From Gemmobacter aquaticus (lineage in GTDB: Bacteria; Pseudomonadota; Alphaproteobacteria; Rhodobacterales; Rhodobacteraceae), in NCBI RefSeq assembly GCF_007859075.1, contig NZ_VOAK01000023.1:124001-188000 (forward strand): a DNA stretch of 64,000 nucleotides. The letters run 5' to 3'. This document shows, piece after piece, positions 16,658 to 26,456 of this stretch. A program made the position numbers and the translations under genes. Position 1 is the stretch's first letter; each line of letters begins with the position of its first letter. Below the pieces are notes generated by a model that was given only the letters and a program-made list of their open reading frames with translations, was not told the DNA's origin and did no database searches.

Positions 16658-18213
16658 CCGCAGTCGATAGCGGTCGGATCGTCATTCTCGGCGCGGGAAT
16701 CGCGGCGCTGTCTGCCGCTCTGCGGCTTGCGCCGCGCCCGGTGCTGGTCATCTCGCCCGAACCGCTGGGACAGGGCGCCTCGTCGGCCTGGGCGCAGGGT
16801 GGTGTTGCGGCGGCCTTGGGCTCGGGCGACAGCGCGGCGGCACATGCACAAGACACGATCCGGGCCGGGGCAGGCATCGTCGATGCCGGGATGGCCGAAC
16901 TCGTTGCGGGGCTGGCCCCGGATCATGTGGCCGCTCTTGCAGATATTGGCGTGCCGTTTGACCGCGATGCCGACGGCAGTTTTGCCCTCTCGCGGGAGGC
17001 GGCGCACGGCCACCCCCGCGTTGCGCGGGTCAAGGGCGATCAGGCCGGTGCGGCGATCATGGCAGCACTCGTGGCGGCGGTGCGGGTTGCCCCGTCGGTG
17101 CAGGTGCTGGAGGGTTTCGCGGCACACCGGCTGGAGGTTCAGGGCGGGCGCGTCACAGGCGTCTGGCTGGGGCTCGCTGATGTGGCTTCCGCGCCGGTTC
17201 TGGTTATGGCGCCGGCAGTCCTTCTGGCGGCTGGTGGTGCGGCTGGACTTTACGCCATGACAACCAACCCGCGCCGCATCATGGGACAGGCGCTTGGGCT
17301 GGCTGCACGGGCGGGGGCCATGGTGGCGGATGCCGAATTCGTTCAGTTCCACCCCACGGCCATCGCCTGCGGCGAGGACCCGGCCCCCCTCGCGACCGAG
17401 GCGCTGCGCGGCGAGGGTGCCGTGCTGATCAATCGCAACGGCGAGCGCTTCATGCTGGCCGAACACCCGGATGCCGAACTTGCCCCGCGCGACATCGTGG
17501 CCCGCGCAATCTTTGCCCAGACGCAGGCGGGGCTCGCCCCGGCGCTGGATACGCGTGCCGCAATCGGCAACGCGCTGCCCGAGCATTTCCCGGCGGTGGC
17601 CGCTGCCTGCGCCCGCGCCGGGATCGACCCGGTGACGCAGCCCATTCCGGTCGCCGCCGCCGCCCACTATCACATGGGCGGAGTTGCCTGTGACGGGTTG
17701 GGCCGCAGTTCGCTGCCCGGACTTTGGGTTGCAGGCGAAGCAGCCTCGACCGGCTTGCACGGCGCAAACCGGCTTGCGTCAAACGGCCTTCTTGAGGCGC
17801 TGGTCATGGCGCGGCGCGCAGCCGACGACATCGCCGCAGAGTTACCGGCCGCGGCATCTCCGCTGCCCGAGGTCATACTGGCCCCTGCCCCCGGTGGGCT
17901 GCCGGTCGATCCCGGCGATGTGGCGCATCTGCGCAGGCTTATGACAGACTGCGTGGGCGTGATCCGCACCGCCGAAGGGCTGCGCAACGCGCTTGATGGT
18001 CTTGCGGCGCTTGCCCGCAAACCGCAGCCCGACCCGATGCGCAACATGATTGCCGCCGCGACCCTGATCACCGCTGCAGCGCTTGACCGTCACGAAAGCC
18101 GGGGCGGACATTTCCGTGCCGATTATCCCAAGGCCGACCCCGCGCTGGCCCACCGAACCCTTCTGACCCTGACGAAGGCCGAGGGGATGCGCGACCAGAA
18201 GGAACTTGCCTGA
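16654..18213 (+). CDS. nadB: L-aspartate oxidase
   Basis: A 519-residue flavoenzyme of the succinate dehydrogenase/fumarate reductase flavoprotein type that oxidises L-aspartate to iminoaspartate. The FAD fold IVILGAGIAALSAAL is at residues about 6-20, SSAWAQGGVAAAL follows, then AAGGAAGLYAMTTNP, the substrate region HYHMGGVACDGLGRS and GLHGANRLASNGLLEALV near 367. Length is near the usual 530. It overlaps nadA by 4 bases and nadC by one base (TGATG), so all three genes are probably one transcript. Confidence 0.96.
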   Translation: MTAVDSGRIVILGAGIAALSAALRLAPRPVLVISPEPLGQGASSAWAQGGVAAALGSGDSAAAHAQDTIRAGAGIVDAGMAELVAGLAPDHVAALADIGVPFDRDADGSFALSREAAHGHPRVARVKGDQAGAAIMAALVAAVRVAPSVQVLEGFAAHRLEVQGGRVTGVWLGLADVASAPVLVMAPAVLLAAGGAAGLYAMTTNPRRIMGQALGLAARAGAMVADAEFVQFHPTAIACGEDPAPLATEALRGEGAVLINRNGERFMLAEHPDAELAPRDIVARAIFAQTQAGLAPALDTRAAIGNALPEHFPAVAAACARAGIDPVTQPIPVAAAAHYHMGGVACDGLGRSSLPGLWVAGEAASTGLHGANRLASNGLLEALVMARRAADDIAAELPAAASPLPEVILAPAPGGLPVDPGDVAHLRRLMTDCVGVIRTAEGLRNALDGLAALARKPQPDPMRNMIAAATLITAAALDRHESRGGHFRADYPKADPALAHRTLLTLTKAEGMRDQKELA

Positions 18214-19049
18214 TGCTGCCCGATCTGCTGCTGGAACCCGTGGTGCGCGCCGCATTGGTCGAGGATCTGGGCCCCATGGGCGATGCGACCGTGCGCGCCG
18301 TCATCCCGCAGGGCCTGACCTATGATGCGCGGCTGAACGCCCGGCGCCCAGGTGTTGCATCGGGCATGCGGGTGGCCGAGATGGCCTTCCGCCTTGTGGA
18401 CCCGGCGCTGGTGGTGACGACGCTGGTCGAGGATGGTGCCCCCTTCGCGCCCGGCGAAACGCTGATGCGGATCGAGGGCAAGGCTGCCTCCATCCTGATG
18501 GGTGAACGGGTGGCGCTGAACTTCGCGGGTCGTCTGACGGGTGTGGCCACCTTGACCGCCGCCTTTGTCGCCGAGACGCGCGGCACAAAGGCGCGTATCA
18601 CCTGCACCCGCAAGACCACGCCCGGCCTGCGCGTGCTTGAGAAAGAGGCCGTTCGCCACGGCGGAGGCGCAAACCATCGCTACGGCCTGTCGGACGCAAT
18701 CCTGATCAAGGACAACCACATCGCCGCCGCCGGTGGCGTGCGCCCTGTGCTTGAGGCTGCGCGCGCCGCACGGTCACACATGATGCGGGTCGAGATCGAG
18801 GTCGACCGGCTGGATCAACTGGCCGAGGTGCTGGAGATCGGTGTCGCCGACGTGGTGTTGCTCGACAATATGACCACCCCCCAACTGGTCAAGGCGGTGG
18901 CGATAAACGCCGGCCGTCTGGTGCTTGAGGCATCGGGGAACATGTCCCTGCCCCGCATCGCCGAAGTGGCGGCAACCGGTGTCGATTACATCTCGGTCGG
19001 AGCACTGACGCATTCGGCACCGGTGGTCGATCTGGGGTTGGACTTCTAG
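18213..19049 (+). CDS. nadC: Nicotinate-nucleotide pyrophosphorylase (carboxylating)
   Basis: A 278-residue quinolinate phosphoribosyltransferase, converting quinolinate and PRPP to nicotinate mononucleotide, CO2 and pyrophosphate. Diagnostic stretches are NFAGRLTGVATLT, the TRKTTPGLRVLEKEAVRHGG loop and HRYGLSDAILIKDNH, followed by EIEVDRLDQ and ASGNMSLPRI in the barrel. The length is typical. Its start shares one base with the nadB stop. It ends the operon 25 bases before the convergent MFS gene stop; no clear terminator hairpin is seen in that short gap. Confidence 0.96.
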   Translation: MLPDLLLEPVVRAALVEDLGPMGDATVRAVIPQGLTYDARLNARRPGVASGMRVAEMAFRLVDPALVVTTLVEDGAPFAPGETLMRIEGKAASILMGERVALNFAGRLTGVATLTAAFVAETRGTKARITCTRKTTPGLRVLEKEAVRHGGGANHRYGLSDAILIKDNHIAAAGGVRPVLEAARAARSHMMRVEIEVDRLDQLAEVLEIGVADVVLLDNMTTPQLVKAVAINAGRLVLEASGNMSLPRIAEVAATGVDYISVGALTHSAPVVDLGLDF

Positions 19050-19074
19050 TCGGCCTCGAACGGGCCGGGTCCAA

Positions 19075-20316
19075 TCACTCGGGCGCGTAGGTCGTCGGCC
19101 AAAGCCAGATGAAGGCGAGTGCACAAAGCGCTGTCAGCCCCGACAGGACAAGGAAGGTAGGCCCCAGGGCAAACTGGGCGTCAAGCCAGCCAACCAGCGA
19201 ATAGGCGACAAGCAGACAGCCGTTCGCGATCGAGACCTGCGCGGCCATCAAGACTTGCAGGTCAGCCGGCCGGGCCAGCCTTCGGATCAGGAACGTGGCG
19301 GGCGTCAGGGCCAACGCCCCGCCAAAGCCAAGGCCGAACCACAACACCATAAGGCCGGTAAGCCGGCTTTGCAGGACGCCAAAGGCGAGGCAAACGACCA
19401 GAAGCGCAACCCCGGCCAGCATGATTGACCGATCGCGCACCGATCTGTGCAGAATTGGCAGCAACAGCGCTGCGGCAACCGCCCCAACGCCGAAAATGCC
19501 GAAGGCAAGCGCGCTCGCGTCCCGCTCCAGATCCAGCAGACCCTGCACAAGTACCACGGTATTGACCTGCACCATAGCCGTCGCCAGCGCCACCGCCATG
19601 TCCAGCGCGACAACCGCACGGAACGCAGGCACAGACAGAAACAGTTGAGGCCCCCGCTTGAGGCGGGTGTAGAGCCCCATCCGACCTGCACCGGAGCCAG
19701 TGTTGGCCGGCAGATGCGCCGCCCTGACCAGAAGGGCCGACAGGATGAAGGCGCCGGCCGTCACCACCATCGCCGCCTTGGGCGACAGCATAAGCAGTAG
19801 CCCGGCGGCGATTAGCGGGCTGAGCGGTCCTTCCAGCTCTGCCGCGATGCGCGATCGGGCAAGCGAGCGGGTATAGTCCTCCTGGCTGCCCAGCAGATAG
19901 GGCACCGCTGCAAGATACGCGAATGAGAAGGTGGCCGAGGCAATCGCAAAGGCAAAGACCAGCACGTAGATCTGCCAGACCTCGGTCACGAAAGCCAAAA
20001 GACCAAGACTTGCGGCACGGATCAGATCGAGCGTGATCATGACGGCCTTGCGCGGCAACCGATCCAGCATCACCGTGACGATAGGCGCGGCAAGAACATA
20101 GGCCGCCATCTTCAGCGACAGCGCGATGCCGATAACCGTGCCAGAATCGTCGCCCGCCAGATCGAAGGCCAGAAGCGCCAGCGCGACGGTTGCAACCCCC
20201 GTCGCCAAAAGCGCCGCAACATAGCCCGCAAACAGGCGATAGTAGCTGCGCTTGTCGCTGACACCGGACCAGGCAATCCCTGGTCCGGCATCGGTTTCAT
20301 AGCCCGGATCAGGCAT
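19075..20316 (-). CDS. MFS transporter coupled to RND efflux genes
   Basis: A 413-residue protein with about 12 membrane segments. The major-facilitator loop between segments 2 and 3 reads VTVMLDRLPRKAVMITLDLIRA, and TPATFLIRRLARPADLQVLMAAQ lies in the second half. It is similar in style to the enterobactin exporter/MFS_3 group (drug or siderophore efflux). Its start overlaps the 3' end of the RND pump gene by 8 bases, so it is probably translated from the same message. A secondary transporter behind an RND pump is an unusual pairing and could feed substrate to the periplasm. The substrate is unknown. Confidence 0.75.
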   Translation of the reverse strand: MPDPGYETDAGPGIAWSGVSDKRSYYRLFAGYVAALLATGVATVALALLAFDLAGDDSGTVIGIALSLKMAAYVLAAPIVTVMLDRLPRKAVMITLDLIRAASLGLLAFVTEVWQIYVLVFAFAIASATFSFAYLAAVPYLLGSQEDYTRSLARSRIAAELEGPLSPLIAAGLLLMLSPKAAMVVTAGAFILSALLVRAAHLPANTGSGAGRMGLYTRLKRGPQLFLSVPAFRAVVALDMAVALATAMVQVNTVVLVQGLLDLERDASALAFGIFGVGAVAAALLLPILHRSVRDRSIMLAGVALLVVCLAFGVLQSRLTGLMVLWFGLGFGGALALTPATFLIRRLARPADLQVLMAAQVSIANGCLLVAYSLVGWLDAQFALGPTFLVLSGLTALCALAFIWLWPTTYAPE

Positions 20317-23300
20317 CGCCCGAGGCCGGAGCCGGATCGCGGTGCAACATCGTGTAGACCGCCGGCAGGAACACCAGCGTCAACAGCGTTGCAACCAGCA
20401 GCCCCCCCATGATCGCAAAGGCCATCGGCCCCCAGAATAGCGTGGGCGCAATCGGCAGAAGCCCCAGGACGGTCGACAGTGCCGTCAACAGCAACGGCCG
20501 GAAGCGGCTTGTCGCGGCCTTGACTACGGCATCCTGCACCGACAGGCCCGCCGCGCGTTCATCGCTGATCTGCGCAATCAGGATCACGGCATTCTTCGCG
20601 ATCATCCCGATCAGCGCGAGGATCCCGAGGATCGCCACGAAACCCAGCGAGCGGTCAAAGAGAAGAAGCGCCGCCACCACTCCGATCAGGCCAAGCGGCA
20701 ATAGCGCAATCACAAGGCCGGTGTCCTTGAAACTTTGCAGCTGCACCATCAGCAGGGTCAGCATCAGGAACACCATGACCGGGATCACGGCAAAGACCGA
20801 CTCCTGGCTTTCGGCACTGGTTTCGACTGTGCCGCCCACCTGAACCTCATACCCCGGTGCGAGCGAGGCATCAAAGGCCGTAATCTTGTCGGTCAGCTTC
20901 TCGACCACCGCCTCTGGTGTCACGCCGGGGGCAGTATCGGCCAGCACGGTCAGCGTTGGCAGACGGTCGCGCCGCCACAGGAAGGGTTGTTCCTGATCAT
21001 AGGTAAAGGTCGCGAACTGACCAAGCGCCACCGTGCGGCCACCCGGCACTGGCACCTGCAAGGTTGACAGCCGATCAAGCGCCACGCGATCCTGCTCGTC
21101 GGCACGGGCCACGATCGGGATCAGGTAGATGTTGTCCCGCAATTGCGAGACGGTCGTGCCCGAAACAGCGGTGTTCAGGATCGAGGCAACCTGCGCGCTG
21201 GTCAGCCCCACGCGCCGCGCCCGATCCTGATCGACCTCGATGCGGACCTGACGGGCAGGCTCGATCCAGTCGAAGTGGACGTGGCGCGCATCCGGATCGG
21301 CCGCGATGATGCCCGCAAGCTCAAGCGCATGGCCGCGCAGCACCTCGGGGTCGGGGCCGACCAGCCGGTATTGCACCGGCCATCCGATTGGCGGCCCAAG
21401 CTCCAGCGGGCTCACACGGCTGATCGCCTCGGGGAAGGCCTCACCTAGCCAGCTTTCCAGCTCGGCCTCAAGCCGTTCGCGTGCGGCAAAATCCTTGGCC
21501 ATCACGACGATCTGCGAATGGTGATCGCTTGGCGGCTGGATGGCCAGCGGCAGATAAAAGCGGATGACATTGCGCCCGACGTATGACGTGTAGAACTGCG
21601 CCTCGCCCGTCTCCTCGATCTTGGCTTCGATCTTGCTGATCGCGTCCTCGCTGGCAAAGATCGAGCTGGATCGCGGCAACTGGAAGTCGACGATCAGTTC
21701 GTTGCGGTCCGAGGCGGGAAAGAACTGCCGGTCCACGAACTGCAGCCCCATATAGCCCAGCACAAAGAACCCGGCGGTGACGGCCACGGTCAGCCAGCGG
21801 GCCTTGATCGCCAGACGCAGGAATGACTGGTAGGCGCGCAGGACCGGGCCGGGTGGCGGCTCAGCCGTGCCAGCAGCTGGCGGCTTCAGAAGGACCGAGC
21901 CGATGATTGGCGTAAACAGCACCGCCACGAACCAAGAGGCGATCAGCGCAATGGCGACCACCATGAACAGCGAGATCGTGTATTCGCCCGCCTGGCTTTC
22001 CGCAAAGCCGATCGGCACGAAGCCCGCAATCGTGATCAATGTGCCGGTCAGCATTGGTGCCGCCAGCGTCCGATAGGCAAAGGTCGCGGCCTTGTCGATG
22101 GTATCGCCCGCCGACAGACGCCGAAGCATCGCATCCACCGTTGTCATCGCGTCATCGACCAGCAGCGCCAGCGCGATGATCAGCGCGCCCAGCGACACCC
22201 GGTGCAGGTCGATCGCCAAGGTCTGCATGACCAGAAACACCACGGCCAACGTCACGGGAATGGCAATTGCCACCACCGAGCCGGGGCGCACGCCCAGCGA
22301 AAGGAAGCTCACCACCAGGATGATCCCGACCGCCTGCCAGAGCGACGCGGTGAAATCACCGATGGCGAGGTCAACCACCGCAGGCTGATCCGAGATCAGG
22401 ATCGGCTCGACGCCCACCGGCAGTTCCGTCTCGATCCGCTTCATCGCCGCCGTCACATCCTCGCCCAGCTCAAGAATGTCGCCCCCTTCGGCCATGGAGA
22501 TTGCCAGCGCGATTGCCCGTTGCCCGTTGATCCGAAGCAGCGGCTGCGGCGGGTCTGAAAGCGTGCGGCGCACCGTTGCGATATCGCCCAGACGGATCAT
22601 CCGGCCATTGGCGACCAGCGAGACGTTGAGAAGATCCGCCTCGGTTTCAAACGAACCCGACACACGGATCGCAATGTTCTCTTGCCCGGTCGTGATCACG
22701 CCCGCCGGGCGTACCACGTTCTGCGCGGCGATGGCGTTGAAGATCTGGCTGTAATCGAGCCCCATGGCCGCCACGCGGTCGGGCAGGAACTCCAGCATGA
22801 TGCGTTCATCCTGAACGCCGATCCATTCGACCTTGGAAATCCCCTCGACCTGACGCAACAGCTCGGAGCGGACCATGTCGACGTTGTCGCGCAACTCGCG
22901 GTCCGAAAACCCATCTGCGGTGAACCCGTAGATAATGCCGAACACGTCCCCGAAATTGTCGTTGAAGAACGGACCGATCACCCCCTGCGGCAGGGTGTGG
23001 CGAATGTCGCCAACGCTGTTGCGCACCTCTTGCCAGACGGCCGGCACGCGGTCGGGCTCAAAAGTGCCCTGAAGATCGACATAGATCGTGACAATCCCCG
23101 GCCGGGTGATCGAGCGCAGGGCATCAAGCCCCGTCGTCTCTTCCAGCTTGCGTTCAAGCCGGTCAGCCAGTTGCGTCTGGGTTTCCTCCATCGAGGCACC
23201 GGGCCAGACTGCGGTCACCAGCATCGTCTTGATGGTAAACGACGGGTCCTCGTCACGCCCGAGATTGATGAAGGCAAAGGCGCCTGCAACCACCGCCACG

Positions 23301-23365
23301 ATCATCATGTAGATCGTCAGCTGGCGGCTTTTCAGCGCCCATTCGGAAAGGTTCGGACCGATCAT
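20309..23365 (-). CDS. RND family efflux pump, inner-membrane permease
   Basis: A 1018-residue AcrB/MexB-family pump (ACR_tran). The N-terminal segment MMIVAVVAGAFAFINLGRDEDPSFTIKTM has the typical loop, and EETQTQLADRLERKLEET and EWIGVQDERIMLEF follow. LALLVDDAMTTVDAM in segment 4 holds the paired aspartates of the proton relay. GLLPIAPTLFWGPMAFAIMGG and LVFLPAVYTML end the protein. Its sequence is nearer the single-subunit HAE-type pumps that pair with a lipoprotein adaptor than to metal CusA pumps. It overlaps the adaptor gene by 4 bases. No outer-membrane factor is encoded here, so a TolC from elsewhere is needed. Confidence 0.92.
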   Translation of the reverse strand: MIGPNLSEWALKSRQLTIYMMIVAVVAGAFAFINLGRDEDPSFTIKTMLVTAVWPGASMEETQTQLADRLERKLEETTGLDALRSITRPGIVTIYVDLQGTFEPDRVPAVWQEVRNSVGDIRHTLPQGVIGPFFNDNFGDVFGIIYGFTADGFSDRELRDNVDMVRSELLRQVEGISKVEWIGVQDERIMLEFLPDRVAAMGLDYSQIFNAIAAQNVVRPAGVITTGQENIAIRVSGSFETEADLLNVSLVANGRMIRLGDIATVRRTLSDPPQPLLRINGQRAIALAISMAEGGDILELGEDVTAAMKRIETELPVGVEPILISDQPAVVDLAIGDFTASLWQAVGIILVVSFLSLGVRPGSVVAIAIPVTLAVVFLVMQTLAIDLHRVSLGALIIALALLVDDAMTTVDAMLRRLSAGDTIDKAATFAYRTLAAPMLTGTLITIAGFVPIGFAESQAGEYTISLFMVVAIALIASWFVAVLFTPIIGSVLLKPPAAGTAEPPPGPVLRAYQSFLRLAIKARWLTVAVTAGFFVLGYMGLQFVDRQFFPASDRNELIVDFQLPRSSSIFASEDAISKIEAKIEETGEAQFYTSYVGRNVIRFYLPLAIQPPSDHHSQIVVMAKDFAARERLEAELESWLGEAFPEAISRVSPLELGPPIGWPVQYRLVGPDPEVLRGHALELAGIIAADPDARHVHFDWIEPARQVRIEVDQDRARRVGLTSAQVASILNTAVSGTTVSQLRDNIYLIPIVARADEQDRVALDRLSTLQVPVPGGRTVALGQFATFTYDQEQPFLWRRDRLPTLTVLADTAPGVTPEAVVEKLTDKITAFDASLAPGYEVQVGGTVETSAESQESVFAVIPVMVFLMLTLLMVQLQSFKDTGLVIALLPLGLIGVVAALLLFDRSLGFVAILGILALIGMIAKNAVILIAQISDERAAGLSVQDAVVKAATSRFRPLLLTALSTVLGLLPIAPTLFWGPMAFAIMGGLLVATLLTLVFLPAVYTMLHRDPAPASGDA

Positions 23366-24468
23366 TGCGCCACCCGCACCAGCTGGCCCGGACGCAGCGC
23401 CTGAACGCCTGCCGTCACCACCACATCACCCGGGGCAAGCCCTTCGGCCACCACGACGGATGCGGGCAGGAAGCTGTCGACCACGATATCACGCATTGCA
23501 ACGGTCTGGTTGGCCGGATCGACGATCCAGACTGCCGGCCCCTTGTCGCTGCGGGTCAGCGCGGTGGCGGGCACCTCGATCACATTGCCCTCACCGAAGA
23601 GCGCGGTTCCGGTGACGGTGGACCCAAGCCGCAACTCAGCCGGCGGCGCGATCAGACCGACGCGCACCCGGAAAGTGCCGGTCACCAGATCGGCGCGCGG
23701 CGCCACCTCGCGGATGCGTCCCTGCGCGCTGACCGACGGTGTTTGCGACAGGGTCACGGTCACCTCGGGGTCTGAAGGGCTGGCCTCCAGCACGGCGGCG
23801 GGCACGTCGAACACGGCATCCAGCCCGCCGTCACGGGCGATCTGCACGACCATGCGGCCGGGCTGCACCACCTCGCCGGGCTCGGCGCCGATGGCGGTGA
23901 TCCGGCCCGGGGCGTCGGCGTGCAGTTCCGTATCGTTCAGCCGGCGCTTGGCAATCAGGTATTGCGCGCGCGCGGCATCCGCCTGGGCCACTGCATTGGT
24001 CAGCGTGGTCTCTGCCCGGTCAAAGGCTGCGCGTGAGGCAATGGCACGATCATAGAGCTGGCGCTGGCGGTCAAAGTTCGTGCGTGCCTCGGCCAGTTGT
24101 CCCTCGGCAGCCGTCAGGCTCGCCTCGGCGGCACGCAGGCCGTTCTCTTCATCTGCCGGATCAAGCCGCGCGACAAGCTGCCCCGCCTCGACCTGATCGC
24201 CGACGCCGACCAGACGTTCGGTCATCCGCCCCCCGATCCGGAACGCGAGATCGACCTGCACCTGGCTTTCGATGATGCCTGCCAGTGACACGGTATTGCC
24301 CGCCAGCTGTTCAGCCACGGTGATGCTGCGCACAGGGCGAGCCTGTGCCTCCTCTTTCGGCTCTTCCTCGCTCTGACAGGCGCCGAGGGCCACGCAGAGC
24401 CCGGCGGCAAGGGTCAGGCGCAGTGCGGCGCGAAGCCTCTGGGCAGGGGTGTGCAGGTCAGGCAGCAT
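23362..24468 (-). CDS. RND efflux periplasmic adaptor lipoprotein
   Basis: A 368-residue membrane-fusion protein. The N-terminus has a lipoprotein signal with lipobox LGAC (Cys31), then an acidic linker. The lipoyl halves are AFRIGGRMTERLVGVGDQVEAGQLVARLD and HADAPGRITAIGAEPGEVVQPGRMVVQI (shortened), with an alpha-hairpin of QLYDRAIASRAAFDRAETTL type between. The C-terminal barrel and membrane-proximal region include LAPGDVVVTAGVQALRPGQLV. It would be anchored in the inner membrane and link the RND pump to an outer-membrane channel. It is the first gene of adaptor-pump-MFS and no local repressor gene is adjacent. Confidence 0.9.
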   Translation of the reverse strand: MLPDLHTPAQRLRAALRLTLAAGLCVALGACQSEEEPKEEAQARPVRSITVAEQLAGNTVSLAGIIESQVQVDLAFRIGGRMTERLVGVGDQVEAGQLVARLDPADEENGLRAAEASLTAAEGQLAEARTNFDRQRQLYDRAIASRAAFDRAETTLTNAVAQADAARAQYLIAKRRLNDTELHADAPGRITAIGAEPGEVVQPGRMVVQIARDGGLDAVFDVPAAVLEASPSDPEVTVTLSQTPSVSAQGRIREVAPRADLVTGTFRVRVGLIAPPAELRLGSTVTGTALFGEGNVIEVPATALTRSDKGPAVWIVDPANQTVAMRDIVVDSFLPASVVVAEGLAPGDVVVTAGVQALRPGQLVRVAQ

Positions 24469-24530
24469 CTTGGGTCGCTCTTCTTTTCGGGCGGCATCAG
24501 GAGAGGGTCTGGGCCGCGGAGGTCAGAGGA

Positions 24531-24555
24531 ACACCCCCGCCGTGGGCGGGGGTGT
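24531..24555 (-). terminator. Strong hairpin downstream of the AbgT gene
   Basis: ACACCCCCGCC (24531-24541) and GGCGGGGGTGT (24545-24555) form an 11-bp perfect stem with a 3-nt loop just after the AbgT stop on the minus strand. No long T-run follows, only TTCCTCT, so termination may be partial or Rho-assisted. It lies between the AbgT and RND genes, which share direction. Confidence 0.6.
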
Positions 24556-24576
24556 GCAGATTCGGCCAGGCGAAAC

Positions 24577-26124
24577 TCAGGCCGGGCCCAGCGGTATACC
24601 CAGAAGGTACCAGCCGATCAGGAACAGCGTCCAGAGTACCATAAGAACCGCCGTATAGGGCAGCATCAGCGCGATGATCGTGCCCATGCCTGCGTCCTTC
24701 TGGTATTTCTGCGCAAAGCCCACCATGACCGCGAGATAAACGTTCAGCGGCGTAATCACGTTCATCGGGCTGTCGCCGACGCGGTAAGTTGCCAGCACCA
24801 GATCCGGATCACCGCCAAGACGCATGAACAGCGGCACGAAGACCGGAGCAAGGATCGCCCATTTGGCCAGCGCGCCCGTCAGGATGATGTCGATGATCGC
24901 CACGACGATGACGAAGAGGATGATGTAGCCCACCGCCCCGATCGGCACCGTCTGCAGGAAGTCTGCAAGGTTGACCGCAAGCACCGTCGCCAGATTCGTG
25001 AAGTTGAAAAATGCGATGAAGTTGGCGATCACGAACAGCAGGAAGATCATGCCGGCAAGGTTGCTCCAGGTCTTGACGATCAGACCGATGGCTGCGGTGA
25101 CATTGGCGATGGTGCCCGCCCCGCGGCCATAGGCATAGCCCACCACCAGAAACAGCAGGCTGATCAGCACGATCAATCCGCTCATGAACGGAGAGCCGGC
25201 CATGATGCCGCCCGTCACCTGATTGCGCAGGATGCCATAGGGGATCGGCGGCGCGGTCAGCGCACCGACAACAAGCACAAAGCCCAGGAGCGCGCGCCCG
25301 GCGAATTTGAGCCCGCGCGACTCTGCCTCTGTCAGTTCAACCCCGCCCTCGACCGGCACGCCGCCTTCATACTTGCCCAGACGAGGCTCGACAAAGCGTT
25401 CGGTCAGGATGGTGACGATGATCGCCATGACGATGGACGAACCGATCATGAAGAAGAGGTTGCCCACATCTGTGATCGAGGCATTGGGGTTCACGGTATG
25501 GATGGCGTCATTGGTCACCGCGACCAGCAGCGCGTCGGTGGGTGTGACAAAGACGTTGACCAGAAACACGGCCGCCACCCCGGCAAAGGCCGCGGCAAGA
25601 CCGGCGAGCGGATGGCGTCCCATGCTATGGAAGGCCGCGGCCCCAAGGGGGACCAGCACCAGATAGCCCGCATCCGCCGCGATCGAGGACATCACCCCCA
25701 CCATGACGATGATGAATGTGAAGAGGCTTTGCGGTGCGATTGCGACGATCTTGCGGACCAGCGTCGCGATCAGCCCCGACTCCTCGGCAAGACCGACACC
25801 GATCATCGCGACAAGGATAACGCCAACCCCGGCAAAGCCCAGAAAGTTGCCGACCGGGCTTGTCACCATGAAGCGGATGCCTTCGGGTGACAGCAGGCTG
25901 CGCACCGATGTGGTCTGCTCCACAATATCCCCGACAGCTGCGTCATAGCCGTCATAGGTAACGGTCGTTCCCAGCGCCCCGAAGATCACCGAAAGCAGGA
26001 TGACCGCAGCGATCAGCATGAAGAAGATGATGGCGGGATGCGGAACCATGTTCCCAACCCGCTCGATCGTTCCCAGAAAACCTGACATGCCCTGTTTCGG
26101 GGCCGCATCCGGTGTCTTGGCCAT
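24577..26124 (-). CDS. AbgT family transporter
   Basis: A 515-residue inner-membrane protein of the AbgT family (p-aminobenzoyl-glutamate uptake in E. coli; sulfonamide/pABA efflux in MtrF-type members). Visible family pieces: ERVGNMVPHPAIIFF near the N-terminus, VVGYAYGRGAGT, IANFIAFFNFTNLATVLAV, and the C-terminal RVGDSPMNVITPLNVYLAVM, plus DAGMGTIIALMLPYTAVL. About 12 membrane segments are apparent. The start MAKTPDAAP at 26124 leaves a short cytosolic N-terminus; upstream in-frame codons encode a glycine/lysine-rich stretch without family likeness. It is divergent from an SLC13-type permease and an M20 peptidase, which recalls abgA/B-abgT neighbourhoods, so dipeptide-like or pABA-glutamate substrates are a fair guess. 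Confidence 0.88.
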   Translation of the reverse strand: MAKTPDAAPKQGMSGFLGTIERVGNMVPHPAIIFFMLIAAVILLSVIFGALGTTVTYDGYDAAVGDIVEQTTSVRSLLSPEGIRFMVTSPVGNFLGFAGVGVILVAMIGVGLAEESGLIATLVRKIVAIAPQSLFTFIIVMVGVMSSIAADAGYLVLVPLGAAAFHSMGRHPLAGLAAAFAGVAAVFLVNVFVTPTDALLVAVTNDAIHTVNPNASITDVGNLFFMIGSSIVMAIIVTILTERFVEPRLGKYEGGVPVEGGVELTEAESRGLKFAGRALLGFVLVVGALTAPPIPYGILRNQVTGGIMAGSPFMSGLIVLISLLFLVVGYAYGRGAGTIANVTAAIGLIVKTWSNLAGMIFLLFVIANFIAFFNFTNLATVLAVNLADFLQTVPIGAVGYIILFVIVVAIIDIILTGALAKWAILAPVFVPLFMRLGGDPDLVLATYRVGDSPMNVITPLNVYLAVMVGFAQKYQKDAGMGTIIALMLPYTAVLMVLWTLFLIGWYLLGIPLGPA

Positions 26125-26456
26125 ATTTCTACCGCCCTTTCCCGATTGTCCTTTGCCGCACGTGGGCACGGCGCAATCATTATTATTCTTCAGCTTGCCA
26201 GAAACTTCCCCAAGCAGGGATCAAACCGGCAGCCAAGCCCGGCCATTTGCCCCTCGCGGGGGGCGCAAATCAAATACTGTCACACGAAGCGCAACGCCCA
26301 AGCCATAACACGGGAAGGATTTTTCCGGCAAGCGTCACTTCTTGGTGCAACCGCTTGACGTTGCCTGATTTGACGTCACCCTCCCGCAATCCGGGTTGCC
26401 GGACTGCGCGCTTTCGCTCAATATGCCGCCATATTTTCGGAATTGAGGAGTGTGGC
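26125..26456. other. Divergent intergenic region between AbgT and SLC13 genes
   Basis: This 332-base stretch holds no gene I can support. It contains two direct copies of TTGACGT (26355-26361 and 26370-26376) whose starts are 15 bases apart, the second being part of the palindrome TGACGTCA (26371-26378). Both could be regulator contacts or -35-like elements for the plus-strand gene. TGAGGAG at 26444-26450 is the ribosome binding site of the SLC13-type gene. Confidence 0.4.
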
